A stretch of 45,098 nucleotides of DNA. It comes from Vibrio mimicus CAIM 602. Lineage in GTDB: Bacteria; Pseudomonadota; Gammaproteobacteria; Enterobacterales; Vibrionaceae. Made by a program: the position numbers and the translations under genes. Shown here in pieces: positions 24,761 through 34,500 of this stretch (positions within the stretch are counted from its first letter, which is position 1; every line of letters starts with the position of its first letter). Under the pieces are notes generated by a model that had not been told where the DNA came from, made no database searches, and saw only the letters and a program-made list of their open reading frames with translations. The stretch covers positions 1 through 45,098 of the forward strand of contig NZ_AOMO01000018.1 in NCBI RefSeq assembly GCF_000338875.1. The letters are read 5' to 3'.

Positions 24761-26477
24761 TAAACTGCGTAAACGCCTTGGCGACCTGTTGGTGGAAGAA
24801 GGCATTGTCAGTGAAGCACAGCTTGATCAAGCGCTGAACACCCAAAAAACGACGGGGCGTCGTTTAGGTGATACCTTGATTTCACTGGGTTTCTTGAGTG
24901 AAAACCAACTACTGAACTTTTTGGCGCAACAACTGGGTTTACCCGTTATAGATCTCAGCCGTGCCAATGTGGATATCGACGCCGTCGCTTTGTTGCCAGA
25001 AGTACACGCCCGACGCTTGCGCGCTTTGGTGATTGGTCGTAATGGCGATACCTTGCGTATCGCGATGAGTGATCCTGCGGATCTGTTTGCTCAAGAGGCT
25101 CTGTTAAACCAACTGCCTGAGTACGGTTTTGAGTTTGTTATCTCCCCTGAAAAGCAGTTAGTGGATGGATTCGACCGCTATTATCGTCGTACCAAAGAGA
25201 TTGTTTCGTTTGCTGAGCAGTTGCATGCCGAGCATCAAACCAATGATACCTTTGATTTTGAAATCACCGATTCCGACAGTGATGAAGTTACGGTCGTTAA
25301 GCTCATCAACTCGTTGTTTGAAGATGCAATTCAAGTTGGAGCCTCGGACATTCACATTGAGCCAGATGCCAATGTGCTGCGTCTGCGCCAGCGTATCGAT
25401 GGTGTGCTGCATGAAACTTTATTGCATGAAGTGAATATCTCTTCCGCTCTCGTCTTGCGTTTAAAGTTGATGGCAAATCTGGATATTTCGGAGAAACGCT
25501 TACCTCAAGATGGCCGTTTTAATATCCGAGTTAAAGGGCAATCGGTGGATATCCGGATGTCGACCATGCCAATTCAGCACGGCGAATCCGTAGTAATGCG
25601 TTTGCTTAACCAATCATCAGGGGTAAGAAAACTAGAGGAGTCAGGCATTCCGTCACATCTGTTGGTTCGTTTGCGTCATCAGTTAAAGCGCCCACATGGG
25701 ATGATTCTGGTTACAGGGCCAACGGGGTCGGGGAAAACCACAACCTTGTATGGTGCTTTAAGTGAGCTTAATACGTCCGGTAAAAAAATCATCACCGCTG
25801 AAGATCCGGTGGAATATCGCATTTCACGGGTTAACCAAGTGCAGGTTAACCCGAAAATTAACCTCGATTTCTCCACCTTGCTACGTACTTTCTTGCGTCA
25901 AGACCCCGATATTATTTTGGTCGGTGAGATGCGTGACCAAGAAACGGTAGAAATCGGCTTGCGCGCCGCATTAACTGGGCATTTAGTGTTAAGTACTCTG
26001 CATACCAATGATGCGGTAGATAGCGCTTTGCGCCTGATTGATATGGGGGCGCCGGGTTATTTGGTTGCCAGTGCGGTTCGTGCCGTTGTGGCGCAGCGCT
26101 TGGTGCGTAAAGTGTGTCCAGACTGTAGTGGACATGATGAAGTGGATGATGCTCGTCAACAGTGGCTTACCACGCGATTCCCCAATCAAGTGTTGGCGAC
26201 TTTTTCACGTGGTCGTGGCTGTCAAAACTGTAACTTAACCGGGTATCGTGGCCGAATCGGTGTGTTTGAAATGCTCGAACTGGATCAGCCTATGATGGAT
26301 TGTTTACGAGCTAATGATGCAGTGGCGTTTTCTAAAGCCGCGCGCAGTAACCCAAATTACAAACCACTGCTTGCGTCTGCGATGGAGCTGGCGCTGCAAG
26401 GTATTGTCAGTTTGGATGAAGTCATGTCGCTGGGTGAAGGTGACTCCTCCGGTTTCGTTGAGCCGATTTATCTGTAG
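24750..26477 (+). CDS. mshE: MshE, c-di-GMP-binding pilus extension ATPase
   Basis: This hexameric cytoplasmic ATPase (575 residues) powers pilus extension. The N-terminal MshEN domain has two tandem copies of its c-di-GMP motif, residues 9-32 (RLG...Q, with Arg9 and Gln32) and 38-61, separated by a five-residue spacer. These are the ligand contacts known in V. cholerae MshE. The GspE core has Walker A GPTGSGKTTT (Lys329), an Asp box near EDPVEY, Walker B ILVGEMRDQET and a His box LVLSTLHTNDA. A tetra-cysteine zinc motif follows (VCPDCSG and GCQNCNLTG). The start is GTG at 24750, with AGGAG 8 bases upstream, inside the mshN end. Rising c-di-GMP should promote MSHA extension and surface attachment. 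Confidence 0.97.
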   Translation: MPINKLRKRLGDLLVEEGIVSEAQLDQALNTQKTTGRRLGDTLISLGFLSENQLLNFLAQQLGLPVIDLSRANVDIDAVALLPEVHARRLRALVIGRNGDTLRIAMSDPADLFAQEALLNQLPEYGFEFVISPEKQLVDGFDRYYRRTKEIVSFAEQLHAEHQTNDTFDFEITDSDSDEVTVVKLINSLFEDAIQVGASDIHIEPDANVLRLRQRIDGVLHETLLHEVNISSALVLRLKLMANLDISEKRLPQDGRFNIRVKGQSVDIRMSTMPIQHGESVVMRLLNQSSGVRKLEESGIPSHLLVRLRHQLKRPHGMILVTGPTGSGKTTTLYGALSELNTSGKKIITAEDPVEYRISRVNQVQVNPKINLDFSTLLRTFLRQDPDIILVGEMRDQETVEIGLRAALTGHLVLSTLHTNDAVDSALRLIDMGAPGYLVASAVRAVVAQRLVRKVCPDCSGHDEVDDARQQWLTTRFPNQVLATFSRGRGCQNCNLTGYRGRIGVFEMLELDQPMMDCLRANDAVAFSKAARSNPNYKPLLASAMELALQGIVSLDEVMSLGEGDSSGFVEPIYL

Positions 26478-26485
26478 GAGTCAGC

Positions 26486-27712
26486 ATGGCGACTTTTTAT
26501 TATCAAGGGCGTAATGCCGATGGCAGTAAAGCCAATGGATTAGTTGAAGCGGCGACCGAAGAGTTAGCAGCCGAAATGCTGCTTGGTAAAGGCATAGTGC
26601 CAACTTCAATTACGCAAGGCGGTGCATCGAAAAGCCCGTTTGATATAGATTGGAAAGCTTGGTTTACTCCAGCAGTACCGCTTGAGGTACTGGTGATTTT
26701 CTGTCGGCAAATGTATAGCTTGACCAAAGCGGGTGTGCCTTTGCTGCGTTCTATGCGCGGCTTAACGCAAAATTGCCACAATAAACAGCTCAAAGAAGCG
26801 CTGGAATCGGTTTGTAATGAATTGACTAACGGCCGCAGTCTGTCGGCTTCCATGCAGTTGCATCCGGGAATATTCAGCCCATTATTTGTTTCCATGATCC
26901 AAGTCGGTGAGAATACCGGTCGTTTAGATCAGGCTTTGCTGCAACTGGCTAATTATTACGAGCAAGAAGTCGAAACGCGTAAGCGGATCAAAACCGCGAT
27001 GCGCTATCCAACTTTCGTCATTATCTTTGTTGTGACGGCGATGTTTATCCTCAACGTCAAAGTAATTCCCCAATTTACCAGCATGTTCAGTCGCTTTGGG
27101 GTGGATTTACCGCTACCTACGCGTATTTTGATCACGACATCCGATTTTTTTGTGAACTATTGGGGCTTGTTACTCGGAATTATTGTCGGTGCCTTGTTCG
27201 CATTTCGAGCGTGGTTAAATACCAGTAATGGGCGGATCAAATGGGATCATCTGCGACTGCGCATGCCAATAGTCGGTGGTATTGTGAATCGTGCTCAATT
27301 GTCGCGTTTTTCGCGCACTTTCTCTCTGATGCTCTCGGCGGGGGTTCCGCTTAACCAATCTTTGGCGCTTTCTGCGGAAGCCATCGATAACAAATTTCTT
27401 GAGCAACGCATTCTGGAGATGAAAAGCCAGATTGAAGCGGGGGTTTCTGTTTCTGTCACCGCGGTTAATGTGAAAATTTTCACCCCTCTGGTAATTCAAA
27501 TGATCACTGTGGGGGAAGAGACAGGGCGAATTGACGAGCTGTTGCTTGAGGTTTCAGACTTTTATGATCGCGAAGTGGATTACGATTTAAAAACTCTTAC
27601 GGCACGGATTGAACCTATCTTGCTGGTGTTTGTGGCAGCAATGGTGTTGGTGCTGGCGTTGGGTATTTTCCTACCGATGTGGGGCATGATGGATGCGATC
27701 AAAGGACGATAA
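26486..27712 (+). CDS. mshG: MshG, inner-membrane platform protein
   Basis: This 408-residue protein is a GspF/PilC-family platform on which pilins are added or removed. Two related cytoplasmic helical domains are seen, one around GVPLLRSMRGLTQ with GENTGRLDQALLQLA and the other around GVPLNQSLALSAE with GEETGRIDELLLEVS. Transmembrane helices occur at about 170-190, 220-243 and 375-398. The Shine-Dalgarno TAGGAG lies 5 bases before ATG. Its stop codon overlaps the mshF start (TAATG). Confidence 0.95.
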   Translation: MATFYYQGRNADGSKANGLVEAATEELAAEMLLGKGIVPTSITQGGASKSPFDIDWKAWFTPAVPLEVLVIFCRQMYSLTKAGVPLLRSMRGLTQNCHNKQLKEALESVCNELTNGRSLSASMQLHPGIFSPLFVSMIQVGENTGRLDQALLQLANYYEQEVETRKRIKTAMRYPTFVIIFVVTAMFILNVKVIPQFTSMFSRFGVDLPLPTRILITTSDFFVNYWGLLLGIIVGALFAFRAWLNTSNGRIKWDHLRLRMPIVGGIVNRAQLSRFSRTFSLMLSAGVPLNQSLALSAEAIDNKFLEQRILEMKSQIEAGVSVSVTAVNVKIFTPLVIQMITVGEETGRIDELLLEVSDFYDREVDYDLKTLTARIEPILLVFVAAMVLVLALGIFLPMWGMMDAIKGR

Positions 27713-28164
27713 TGGCTAACTGGTTAGGACGGTCACGTTTGATGCTGTGGGCGCTGTTAGTCCTCACTCTACTCTCCGCTCTATTTTCTATGTGGAATGG
27801 CATGTCGCGAAATACGTTGAAAACCGCGTTCGAAGTGGCCACTCTGAGCATGACTGAACGTGCTAATCTTTATAAACAACAATGGTTTTTACAAGGTCAG
27901 CCACCAAGTGTTCATATTGAAGGTAAAACGATAGCTCTATCACCATCGGGTTGGGTATTTCCCAAGCGTGATCAAGGCGTTGACTGCGAAAAGTTGTTAA
28001 CTTTGCTCTATCCTGATTTAAAGGTGTTGGATTTGTTACCAACTATAGATGGTGAAAATTCAACAAATGGCTACCAATGCCGATATCAATATGGACAAAA
28101 GGCCGCGATATGGGTTGAGTTAAAAGGTCGTCATTTTGCGGTCAGTATCAACTTTTTGTTGTAA
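27712..28164 (+). CDS. mshF: MshF, small membrane-anchored MSHA protein
   Basis: A 150-residue protein with one N-terminal hydrophobic helix (about 8-28, LMLWALLVLTLLSALFSMWN) and a soluble periplasmic domain with two cysteines (in VDCEKLL and GYQCRYQ). It is the last gene of the secretory part of the msh locus. No enzymatic or pilin motif is visible and its precise role is unknown. I chose ATG 27712, which overlaps the mshG stop; an in-frame start 33 bases earlier lies inside mshG. A promoter for mshB follows within 50 bases. Confidence 0.85.
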   Translation: MANWLGRSRLMLWALLVLTLLSALFSMWNGMSRNTLKTAFEVATLSMTERANLYKQQWFLQGQPPSVHIEGKTIALSPSGWVFPKRDQGVDCEKLLTLLYPDLKVLDLLPTIDGENSTNGYQCRYQYGQKAAIWVELKGRHFAVSINFLL

Positions 28165-28180
28165 GGTTTTTCTGACATCA

Positions 28181-28213
28181 TTGAACCTTATTGTGCTGAA
28201 AAGCGCGTATAAT
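28181..28213 (+). promoter_or_regulatory. Candidate promoter of the msh structural operon (mshB onward)
   Basis: A perfect -10 TATAAT (28208-28213) lies 34 bases before mshB in an 82-base gap. The best -35-like element, TTGAAC at 28181-28186, is 21 bases away, which is too far, so an activator or a poor -35 is likely. The msh locus is known to be transcribed as separate secretory and structural units, and this is the place where the second should begin. Confidence 0.6.
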
Positions 28214-28246
28214 GTATGGCGTACGTTAGGTAAGTGAGTTAAAAAT

Positions 28247-28801
28247 ATGAAGAAAATGCAGCAAGGCTTTTCATTAGTGGAACTGGTGATCGTTATCGTG
28301 GTGGTCGGGTTACTGGCTGTTGCGGCTTTGCCCCGTTTTCTCGATGTGACCGATGAGGCGAAAAAAGCCAGTATTGAAGGGGTGGCGGGTGGTTTTGCCA
28401 CGGGAGTGCTTTCTGCTAGAGCACAATGGGAAGCTCAAGCGAGACCGACCCTGACTGCCAATAAGTACCCATCAGTTAATTATGATGGCGTCGATTTTTG
28501 GTTAACGACATCAGATAACAGCGGTTATCGAGATGGTTATCCACTTGGACTGAATACGGATGACACGACGTATCCAGCGAATATTTCGGACCAAGCTTGT
28601 ATTGATTTGATGGAGAATTTGCTGCAAAACCCACCGCAAGTCGGCACCGTGGCACAAGCAGCGGCAAGTTCAGATTATAAATATTCGGCCAGTGCCAATA
28701 CTGGAGCTGCCACTTGCACCTATGTGCAAAATGAAAAAGGCAGCCAACATGAGTTCGTTTACGAAGTCAAAACTGGTCGCGTGACCGTTTCCTTGCAGTA
28801 A
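28247..28801 (+). CDS. mshB: MshB, minor type IV pilin
   Basis: This 184-residue prepilin has a short leader cut after Gly7 (MKKMQQG/FSLVEL) and Glu5 of the mature chain present. The hydrophobic stalk is VIVIVVVGLLAVAALPRF, continuing into DVTDEAKKAS. The globular domain has a Cys pair (DQACID and AATCTY). It sits directly before the major pilin mshA, 34 bases apart, and shares its promoter. Confidence 0.93.
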   Translation: MKKMQQGFSLVELVIVIVVVGLLAVAALPRFLDVTDEAKKASIEGVAGGFATGVLSARAQWEAQARPTLTANKYPSVNYDGVDFWLTTSDNSGYRDGYPLGLNTDDTTYPANISDQACIDLMENLLQNPPQVGTVAQAAASSDYKYSASANTGAATCTYVQNEKGSQHEFVYEVKTGRVTVSLQ

Positions 28802-28835
28802 TTCTGCGTATTCACATTAGAGAGAGATAGTAATA

Positions 28836-29300
28836 ATGAAAAGACAAGGCGGTTTCACCCTGATTGAACTGGTAGTGGTGATTGTAATTTTGGGTATTTT
28901 GGCCGTAACAGCAGCGCCACGTTTCTTGAATTTGCAAAATGATGCGCGTGAAGCTTCTTTGCAAGGTCTTAAAGGTGCAATTGATGGTGCGGCGGGGATT
29001 GTGTATGGAAGAGCTGCAATTAGCGGTATAGAAACAGCCGCCACGGGTAACGTAGATAATATTGACGTTGTGTTTGGGTACCCAGCTGCAACCGCAGATG
29101 GTATTGGTGAGGCTGTTGTGGGCTTAAGTACAGACTGGTCGCAAGTTTCGCCAGCGATTGGTACTAATAGCATTCAATATACATTCCAAGGACAAACTAC
29201 CACAGGGTGGACTGCAGCAACAGGTTGCTATGTTAATTATCAACAAGCTGCTAACTCTGGTGCGGCACCTACAACTACTATTGTTGTTACTGGTTGTTAA
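28836..29300 (+). CDS. mshA: MshA, major MSHA pilin
   Basis: This is the major subunit of the mannose-sensitive haemagglutinin pilus, used in attachment to chitin, plankton and surfaces and as a phage receptor. The 154-residue prepilin has leader MKRQGG, a cleavage site before FTLIELVVV, Glu5 and a canonical stalk. The C-terminal disulfide region lies between Cys131 and Cys154, the final residue. It is shorter than the roughly 178-residue MshA of reference O1 strains, mainly in the globular part, so this is a divergent allele. A strong terminator directly after the gene would raise the ratio of MshA to the minor pilins downstream. Confidence 0.96.
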   Translation: MKRQGGFTLIELVVVIVILGILAVTAAPRFLNLQNDAREASLQGLKGAIDGAAGIVYGRAAISGIETAATGNVDNIDVVFGYPAATADGIGEAVVGLSTDWSQVSPAIGTNSIQYTFQGQTTTGWTAATGCYVNYQQAANSGAAPTTTIVVTGC

Positions 29301-29303
29301 TTT

Positions 29304-29332
29304 AAAAAAGGCCAGCTTGTCTGGCCTTTTTT
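29304..29332 (+). terminator. In-operon terminator after mshA
   Basis: A perfect 12-base stem (AAAAAAGGCCAG 29304-29315, CTGGCCTTTTTT 29321-29332) with a CTTGT loop lies three bases after the mshA stop. It should end most transcripts after the major pilin, leaving limited readthrough into mshC-D-O-P-Q. Confidence 0.9.
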
Positions 29333-29362
29333 GTTTAACCGTTTGAGTTATAGTCACTAGCC

Positions 29363-29869
29363 ATGCGGCAAAGCAGTATTGGATCACGTCAGGGTAAAGC
29401 ACAAGGTTTTACCCTCATTGAACTGGTAGTGGTGATTATCCTACTAGGGATTCTTTCTGCGTATGCCGCAAGCCGTTTTCTTGGACCTTCCTCTTTTGCC
29501 GTGTTGGCGACACAAAGTGAAGTGTTAGCCTCTCTGCGCTTAACTCAAAGTCGTGCAATGCAGCGCACGGGGTATTGTAATCGCTGGCTTTTGACCAGCA
29601 ACGCCGCCATTCAGGTTTCTCCGCAAGCGATGCAGGGTAACTGCTCGACTGCTTTTCCAAGCAATACCACCGATTCTTCCATGGTCGATGCCGCAGCCAA
29701 TGGAGTAAGCCTTTCTTTAACGGGGGCGAGTTCCTTTCTCGATTTCGATAATTGGGGGCGCGCGACTCAGTGCCGCAGCTCAGGTTGTGTGGTGAGGATT
29801 AACAGCACCTCGAGTAGTGAAATTCGCCAAGTCTGCGTCAATACTGAGGGCTACATTTATGCCTGCTAA
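29363..29869 (+). CDS. mshC: MshC, minor type IV pilin
   Basis: This 168-residue prepilin is cut after Gly15 (GKAQG/FTLIEL), with Glu5, a stalk VVVIILLGILSAYAASRF and a Cys-containing globular domain ending in the C-terminal Cys of CVNTEGYIYAC. No Shine-Dalgarno precedes the ATG, suggesting low expression, as suits a minor subunit. TATAGT at 29349-29354 might be a weak -10 after the mshA terminator. Its end overlaps mshD by 11 bases. Confidence 0.92.
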   Translation: MRQSSIGSRQGKAQGFTLIELVVVIILLGILSAYAASRFLGPSSFAVLATQSEVLASLRLTQSRAMQRTGYCNRWLLTSNAAIQVSPQAMQGNCSTAFPSNTTDSSMVDAAANGVSLSLTGASSFLDFDNWGRATQCRSSGCVVRINSTSSSEIRQVCVNTEGYIYAC

Positions 29870-30425
29870 ATCAGGCCGTGTACCACGCGGTTTTACTTTA
29901 GTTGAAATGGTGATTGTGATTGTGGTGCTGGGAATTGCCTTGGTTGGCGTATCAACGGCGCTTTATCCACGCTCACAGCAAACCGCGGAACAAGTCTTAT
30001 CCGTGAAGGCCGCAGAGCTAGGGCGTGCAGTGTTAGATGAAATATTAGGACGCAACTTTGATCAGCAATCTGGCCCTAACGGTGGTTTGCCGGAGTGCGT
30101 AATAACGTCAACTTCAGGTCGGGTATTGTGTACTGCTCCCTCGGCTTTGGGGCGAGATGGAGAAAGCAGCAACACCGAATATAACGATGTAGATGACTAC
30201 ATCACTGCAAATCCAGTTTCAGTAATAGATGTGCTGGGGAATGATATCTCCAGCGACTACCAGCGTTTTTCAGTGGCGATTCAAGTGTTTTATGAGGCTG
30301 ATAACAACGGGCAGTTTTCAGCCTCTCCCTCATCGGTGCCAACCCACTACAAACGGATTGCGATTGTAATTTATGATCCGCAAGGCAATCCTTACCCGTT
30401 TGCAGCGATTAAGGGGAACTACTGA
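29859..30425 (+). CDS. mshD: MshD, minor type IV pilin
   Basis: This 188-residue prepilin is cut after Gly11 (GRVPRG/FTLVEM), with Glu5 and stalk VIVIVVLGIALVGVSTALY. The globular domain has Cys in PECVITS and VLCTAPS. I chose ATG 29859; the upstream in-frame ATG at 29817 would give an unusually long leader inside mshC. Its TGA overlaps the mshO ATG by one base. Confidence 0.92.
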   Translation: MPAKSGRVPRGFTLVEMVIVIVVLGIALVGVSTALYPRSQQTAEQVLSVKAAELGRAVLDEILGRNFDQQSGPNGGLPECVITSTSGRVLCTAPSALGRDGESSNTEYNDVDDYITANPVSVIDVLGNDISSDYQRFSVAIQVFYEADNNGQFSASPSSVPTHYKRIAIVIYDPQGNPYPFAAIKGNY

Positions 30426-31195
30426 TGAGTCGTGGTTTTACCCTGATTGAAATGGTGATCAGCATTATTCTGCTCAGCATTGTTGGCTTGTTTCTGGGCA
30501 ATGTGATTGGGCAGGCGATGGGGATCTATGCGGACACTTCGGCTCGTGAAGCATTGATCCAACAAGGTCGTTTTGTTACCGAACGTATGAGCCGGGAGCT
30601 ACGCGAGGCGGTACCTAATAGTATGCTCGTAGCTAATGGATGTATTGAATTTTTACCGATTATAAACAGCGGCATTTACCAATCTCTACCGACTAACACT
30701 GCGAATACGTTGCGCCTACTCCCGGTGAGTAAATCTATTCAAGCGGGTGAACGCTTGGTCGTTTATCCCAATGATCCACTTGCTTTACGAGCTGCGCTAT
30801 TACCAGCGGCAGGGCAAGTGGCTGAGGTGGTCAGTAATGTTGATTTTACTCCACCACTGAACGAAACCATGGTCAACACTCCATTGGTACAAGGCACGCA
30901 GTTCACTTTGCAGTCTCCTGCTAATCGTGCCTATTTTTATCGAACACCAGTAGCATATTGCTATGTGGGTAACAGCATTTACCGTTACGCGGACTATAGT
31001 TTGCACAGAGCGGTTCTATCGCCCGCTTATTTAGGGAATGGAGTCTTGATGGCTCAACAGCTCAGCGAGGCGAATTTTAGTGTTGTCGCCCCCGAATTGC
31101 AGCGTAATGGTTTAGTGAAAATTGAGCTGACATTTTCTGATAAAGGTGAGCAAGTAAGGTTTGATCATGATGCCTTGGTCTACAACACACCGTAA
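30425..31195 (+). CDS. mshO: MshO, minor type IV pilin
   Basis: This 256-residue prepilin has a very short leader MSRG, then FTLIEMVISIILLSIVGLFL with Glu5. Its large C-terminal domain has Cys in NGCIEF and AYCYVG. The size and position resemble PilW/GspJ-type minor pilins, which act in the priming complex at the pilus tip. The end overlaps mshP by 29 bases. Confidence 0.9.
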   Translation: MSRGFTLIEMVISIILLSIVGLFLGNVIGQAMGIYADTSAREALIQQGRFVTERMSRELREAVPNSMLVANGCIEFLPIINSGIYQSLPTNTANTLRLLPVSKSIQAGERLVVYPNDPLALRAALLPAAGQVAEVVSNVDFTPPLNETMVNTPLVQGTQFTLQSPANRAYFYRTPVAYCYVGNSIYRYADYSLHRAVLSPAYLGNGVLMAQQLSEANFSVVAPELQRNGLVKIELTFSDKGEQVRFDHDALVYNTP

Positions 31196-31592
31196 GCAGC
31201 AGGGCAATGCCTTGATTCTTGTTGTGTTCATCATAGTGGTGGTGGGCTTTGTCGCGCTGATAGCCAATCGCAACCAAGAACGTAACAGTCAGCAACTGGT
31301 GTCTATGGTGCTAGGTACTCGAGCTGAAATGGCAGCACGCTCAGCGCTTAATATTGAGCTGAGTCGTTTTTATCAAAGCAATAAGAGTGCAGGCAGTTGC
31401 TACACGACATCTCCTCAATCTATGGATTTTGCAGGGGAGGGATTAGCACAATGTGAGGCAACTGTATCATGTCTGTCTCTCGGTGCATTGGATAATGGAC
31501 AAGAGGTGTATCAGCTCAGTGCGATAGGTCGATGTCAGGTAGGGGATTGGACCTTACAACGCATCATTGAAGTAGGAGTAAAAGGTGAATAA
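31167..31592 (+). CDS. mshP: MshP, minor pilin-like protein lacking Glu5
   Basis: This 141-residue protein has a basic leader ending RKQQG, followed by NALILVVFIIVVVGFVALIA. The Gly before the hydrophobic stretch fits a prepilin peptidase site. The residue after it is Asn rather than Phe, and the Glu5 used to register pilins in the fibre is replaced by Leu. That is also seen in GspK- and PilX-like tip subunits. Four Cys occur in the globular half (GSCYTT, AQCEATVSC, GRCQVG). I chose ATG 31167, with AAGGT 7 bases upstream; ATG 31170 and TTG 31161 are alternatives. mshQ overlaps its end by eight bases, suggesting a partner relationship. Confidence 0.87.
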   Translation: MMPWSTTHRKQQGNALILVVFIIVVVGFVALIANRNQERNSQQLVSMVLGTRAEMAARSALNIELSRFYQSNKSAGSCYTTSPQSMDFAGEGLAQCEATVSCLSLGALDNGQEVYQLSAIGRCQVGDWTLQRIIEVGVKGE

Positions 31593-34500
31593 GTGGTTAA
31601 GCAGAGCAGTTATTGGTTTTTTTGCAGTACTGTCTGCTAATGCTTTGGCATTTCAGGATATTGATAACTCAATTTATTTTCCGGCTGTTGCTCAAGGGCA
31701 CGGCAGCTGTAGTGGTGCACCGAATCCGCAGTTTATCCAATATAATTATGCAAAAATCACAGGCACAAATAATTCGGTTGTCGATTTTTGTTCAGCTAAT
31801 GCAACGAATGAAAGGCCTAATGCACGTTGTGATAATAATATTTGTCAAACCTCTGGAAATACTATCCAGTCACTAAGTCTTTCAGGAAGTAATGCATTTA
31901 AAACTTCTAGTGTTAGTGGGAATGAAATAGGTTGGTGTAATAGTGGGCAAAATATTCTCATATCAAAAACAAATATAGGAACAATACAACTTTATGACTC
32001 ATGCACACTAAGCTTTTCTGGACAGGCCGAATATAAAATTAAATCTCTTGATATGGGGAAAAGCGCAAAGTTAGTGCTTTCCTCCGGTGATTACTGGATT
32101 GAGTCGCTGCAATTTAATGCCGATAGTGAAGTGGTTGTTAATGGTGATGTTCGCCTATTTATTCAAAACAATTCAGATTGGAATAGTGCAAAGATAAATG
32201 TTTCCGGCTCTGGAAATATAACAATTATTGGTTACAACAACATTACGCTAAACCAACTCACCCAAGCTAATGCTTACGTTTATGCAGGTGGTTCTTTGAC
32301 GCTCAATAACACATCGGTGATCAATGGGCGTACTACAAGCCGTAGATTGCAGATGGAAGGTAACACTCAAATCAATCAAAACCAGCAACAAGGTTTAACC
32401 TGTTTTGAGGACGATTTTAATCGCACTTCTCTTGGACAAAACTGGGTACCGTTTACCAGTACAGGAAGTTTTATTCCAAGCATTGTGAGTAGCCGAATGC
32501 GCTTAACTGAGGCGCTGAACAATGAAGCGACGGCAGCAACGTATCAGAGAATATTCCCTGCTGCAGGTAACGTGGTGACGGTAGAATTTGATTACTACGC
32601 ATGGGCGAATTTGAGTGGGGTTGGTGCTGACGGTGTTGCCGTAATCTTCTCGGATGCGACAATTACCCCTAAAACGGGGGGCTTTGGTGGCTCTTTGGGT
32701 TATGCACCGCGTACAGATTCTACTCCAATAAAACCGGGCTTTGCTGGTGGTTGGCTAGGCATTGGTTTAGATGAGTATGGAAACTTTTCAAACCCAACGG
32801 AAGGGCGTACTGGTGGTCCTGGTTTTCGTGCCCAAGCGGTAGCATTACGAGGTTCTGAGTCGGCCAGTTATCGTTATTTAACAGGTACTGGTGCCAATCT
32901 TTCTCCGAAGTTGGATGTTCGTAATACCAGCACTGCGGGGCCCGGTCATCGCTACAAATTAACGATAGATTCTCGTTCCTCTGGCGCAGTTTGGGTACGG
33001 GTTGATCGTACTTACAATGGCACCCAACAAACGCTAATTGACTGGTATAACGTACTGAATGCTTCAGGGCAGAGTGCTGCACCCGAAGATCTGCTGCTGT
33101 CTTTAGCCGGTTCTACGGGGTCATCAGTCAATAACCATGAAATCGACAACTTCAGAGTGTGTGCTCTGAAATCGCGCCCTGTTGAACCTCAGGTCGATCA
33201 TTTCCGTTTTACTCTTCCCCAGCAAGGACTGACCTGCAGCGCTTCGGATGTAACGATTCAAGCTTGTGCAAATGAGAGTTGTAGCCAGCTTTATACCAAT
33301 CCTGTGACTGCAACCCTCTCACCGGACTCTACCCCTAGTGCCACAGGCGGATGGGTTGGCGGCTCACATGTTACCTTTACCAATGGTATAGCCACAACTC
33401 AGTTACGCCGGAACACGGCAGGCAATGTCACTGTGAATGTGATTGGCTCAACGCCGTCGAGCAAACCATACCAAGTTAACCTTTGTAGTTATACGAGTTC
33501 ACCCGGCAATTATTCTACCGCTAACTGCACCGTGAATTTCGCTGATAGTGGCTTCATCGTGGATGTGCCTCATGCCTATGCTAATCAAACCGTGACGGGG
33601 TCGATTAAAGCAGTACGCAAAGATAACGCCTCACAGCAGTGTTTACCAAGTTTTCAGAATGTGCAGAAGTCAGTCTCTTTCTGGAGTGATTATTTAACAC
33701 CAAACAGCAGTGATGCAGGGTTTTCTGCTTATACGGTTTCTGTGAATGGAACGGGTATTGGCCAAGCTGCCAACGTTGCAACGCCTCTCAATCTAAGCTT
33801 TAACCAAAATGGTGAGGCGAATTTCACGGTAGCGTATCGCGATGCAGGCAACCTTGCCTTGAATGCAAGATTTACAGGTAGCGGCAATGAGCAGGATTTG
33901 CGGTTAGAAGGGCAAGGCACTTTTATTCGTGTGCCGAGAGCCCTAGTGTTGAGTGCTAAAAACTTTTACAGCAGTAATGGTAAATGTCCTGCGGCTGATC
34001 TGAGTTGTGCGGTATTTGCCAGAGCGGATGAAGCTTTTGAGCTGAATATACGTGCAGTGGCTGCTGAACCGAATGAAGATAATGACTTCACCAACAACTT
34101 AACGGCCTACAACTATCAGCAACAAAATATCACTCTGCAACATTCATTAGTTCAACCGGCGACTGGTGTTGCGGGCGAGCTCGATGCTGAGAGTTATCAC
34201 CACGAGTTAGGAGCTACAACAACCGTTAGGCAAAAAGTTAGCGAAGTTGGTGTGTTTGATTTCTCGCTTGTCGCCCCAAGCAGTTATCTCGGGCTTAATT
34301 TGGCCGCCGCTAATTTGCCTATTGCCGTTGTATCTACAGGTTCCGTTGGTCGCTTTATTCCTGCTTACTTTGCGGTATCGCCGATGACAGTGACCTTAGA
34401 TGCGGCATGTAAAACCAATAACGCGTTTACCTATCTTGGACAACCATTTAGCTACACCAATAGCCCCGGTTTGTATTTGCGCCCTAAATCAGCCAATGAT

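Noticed and set aside
32471..33082. Antisense frames inside mshQ
   Set aside because: They overlap a well-supported coding sequence and show no initiation signals or known domains.
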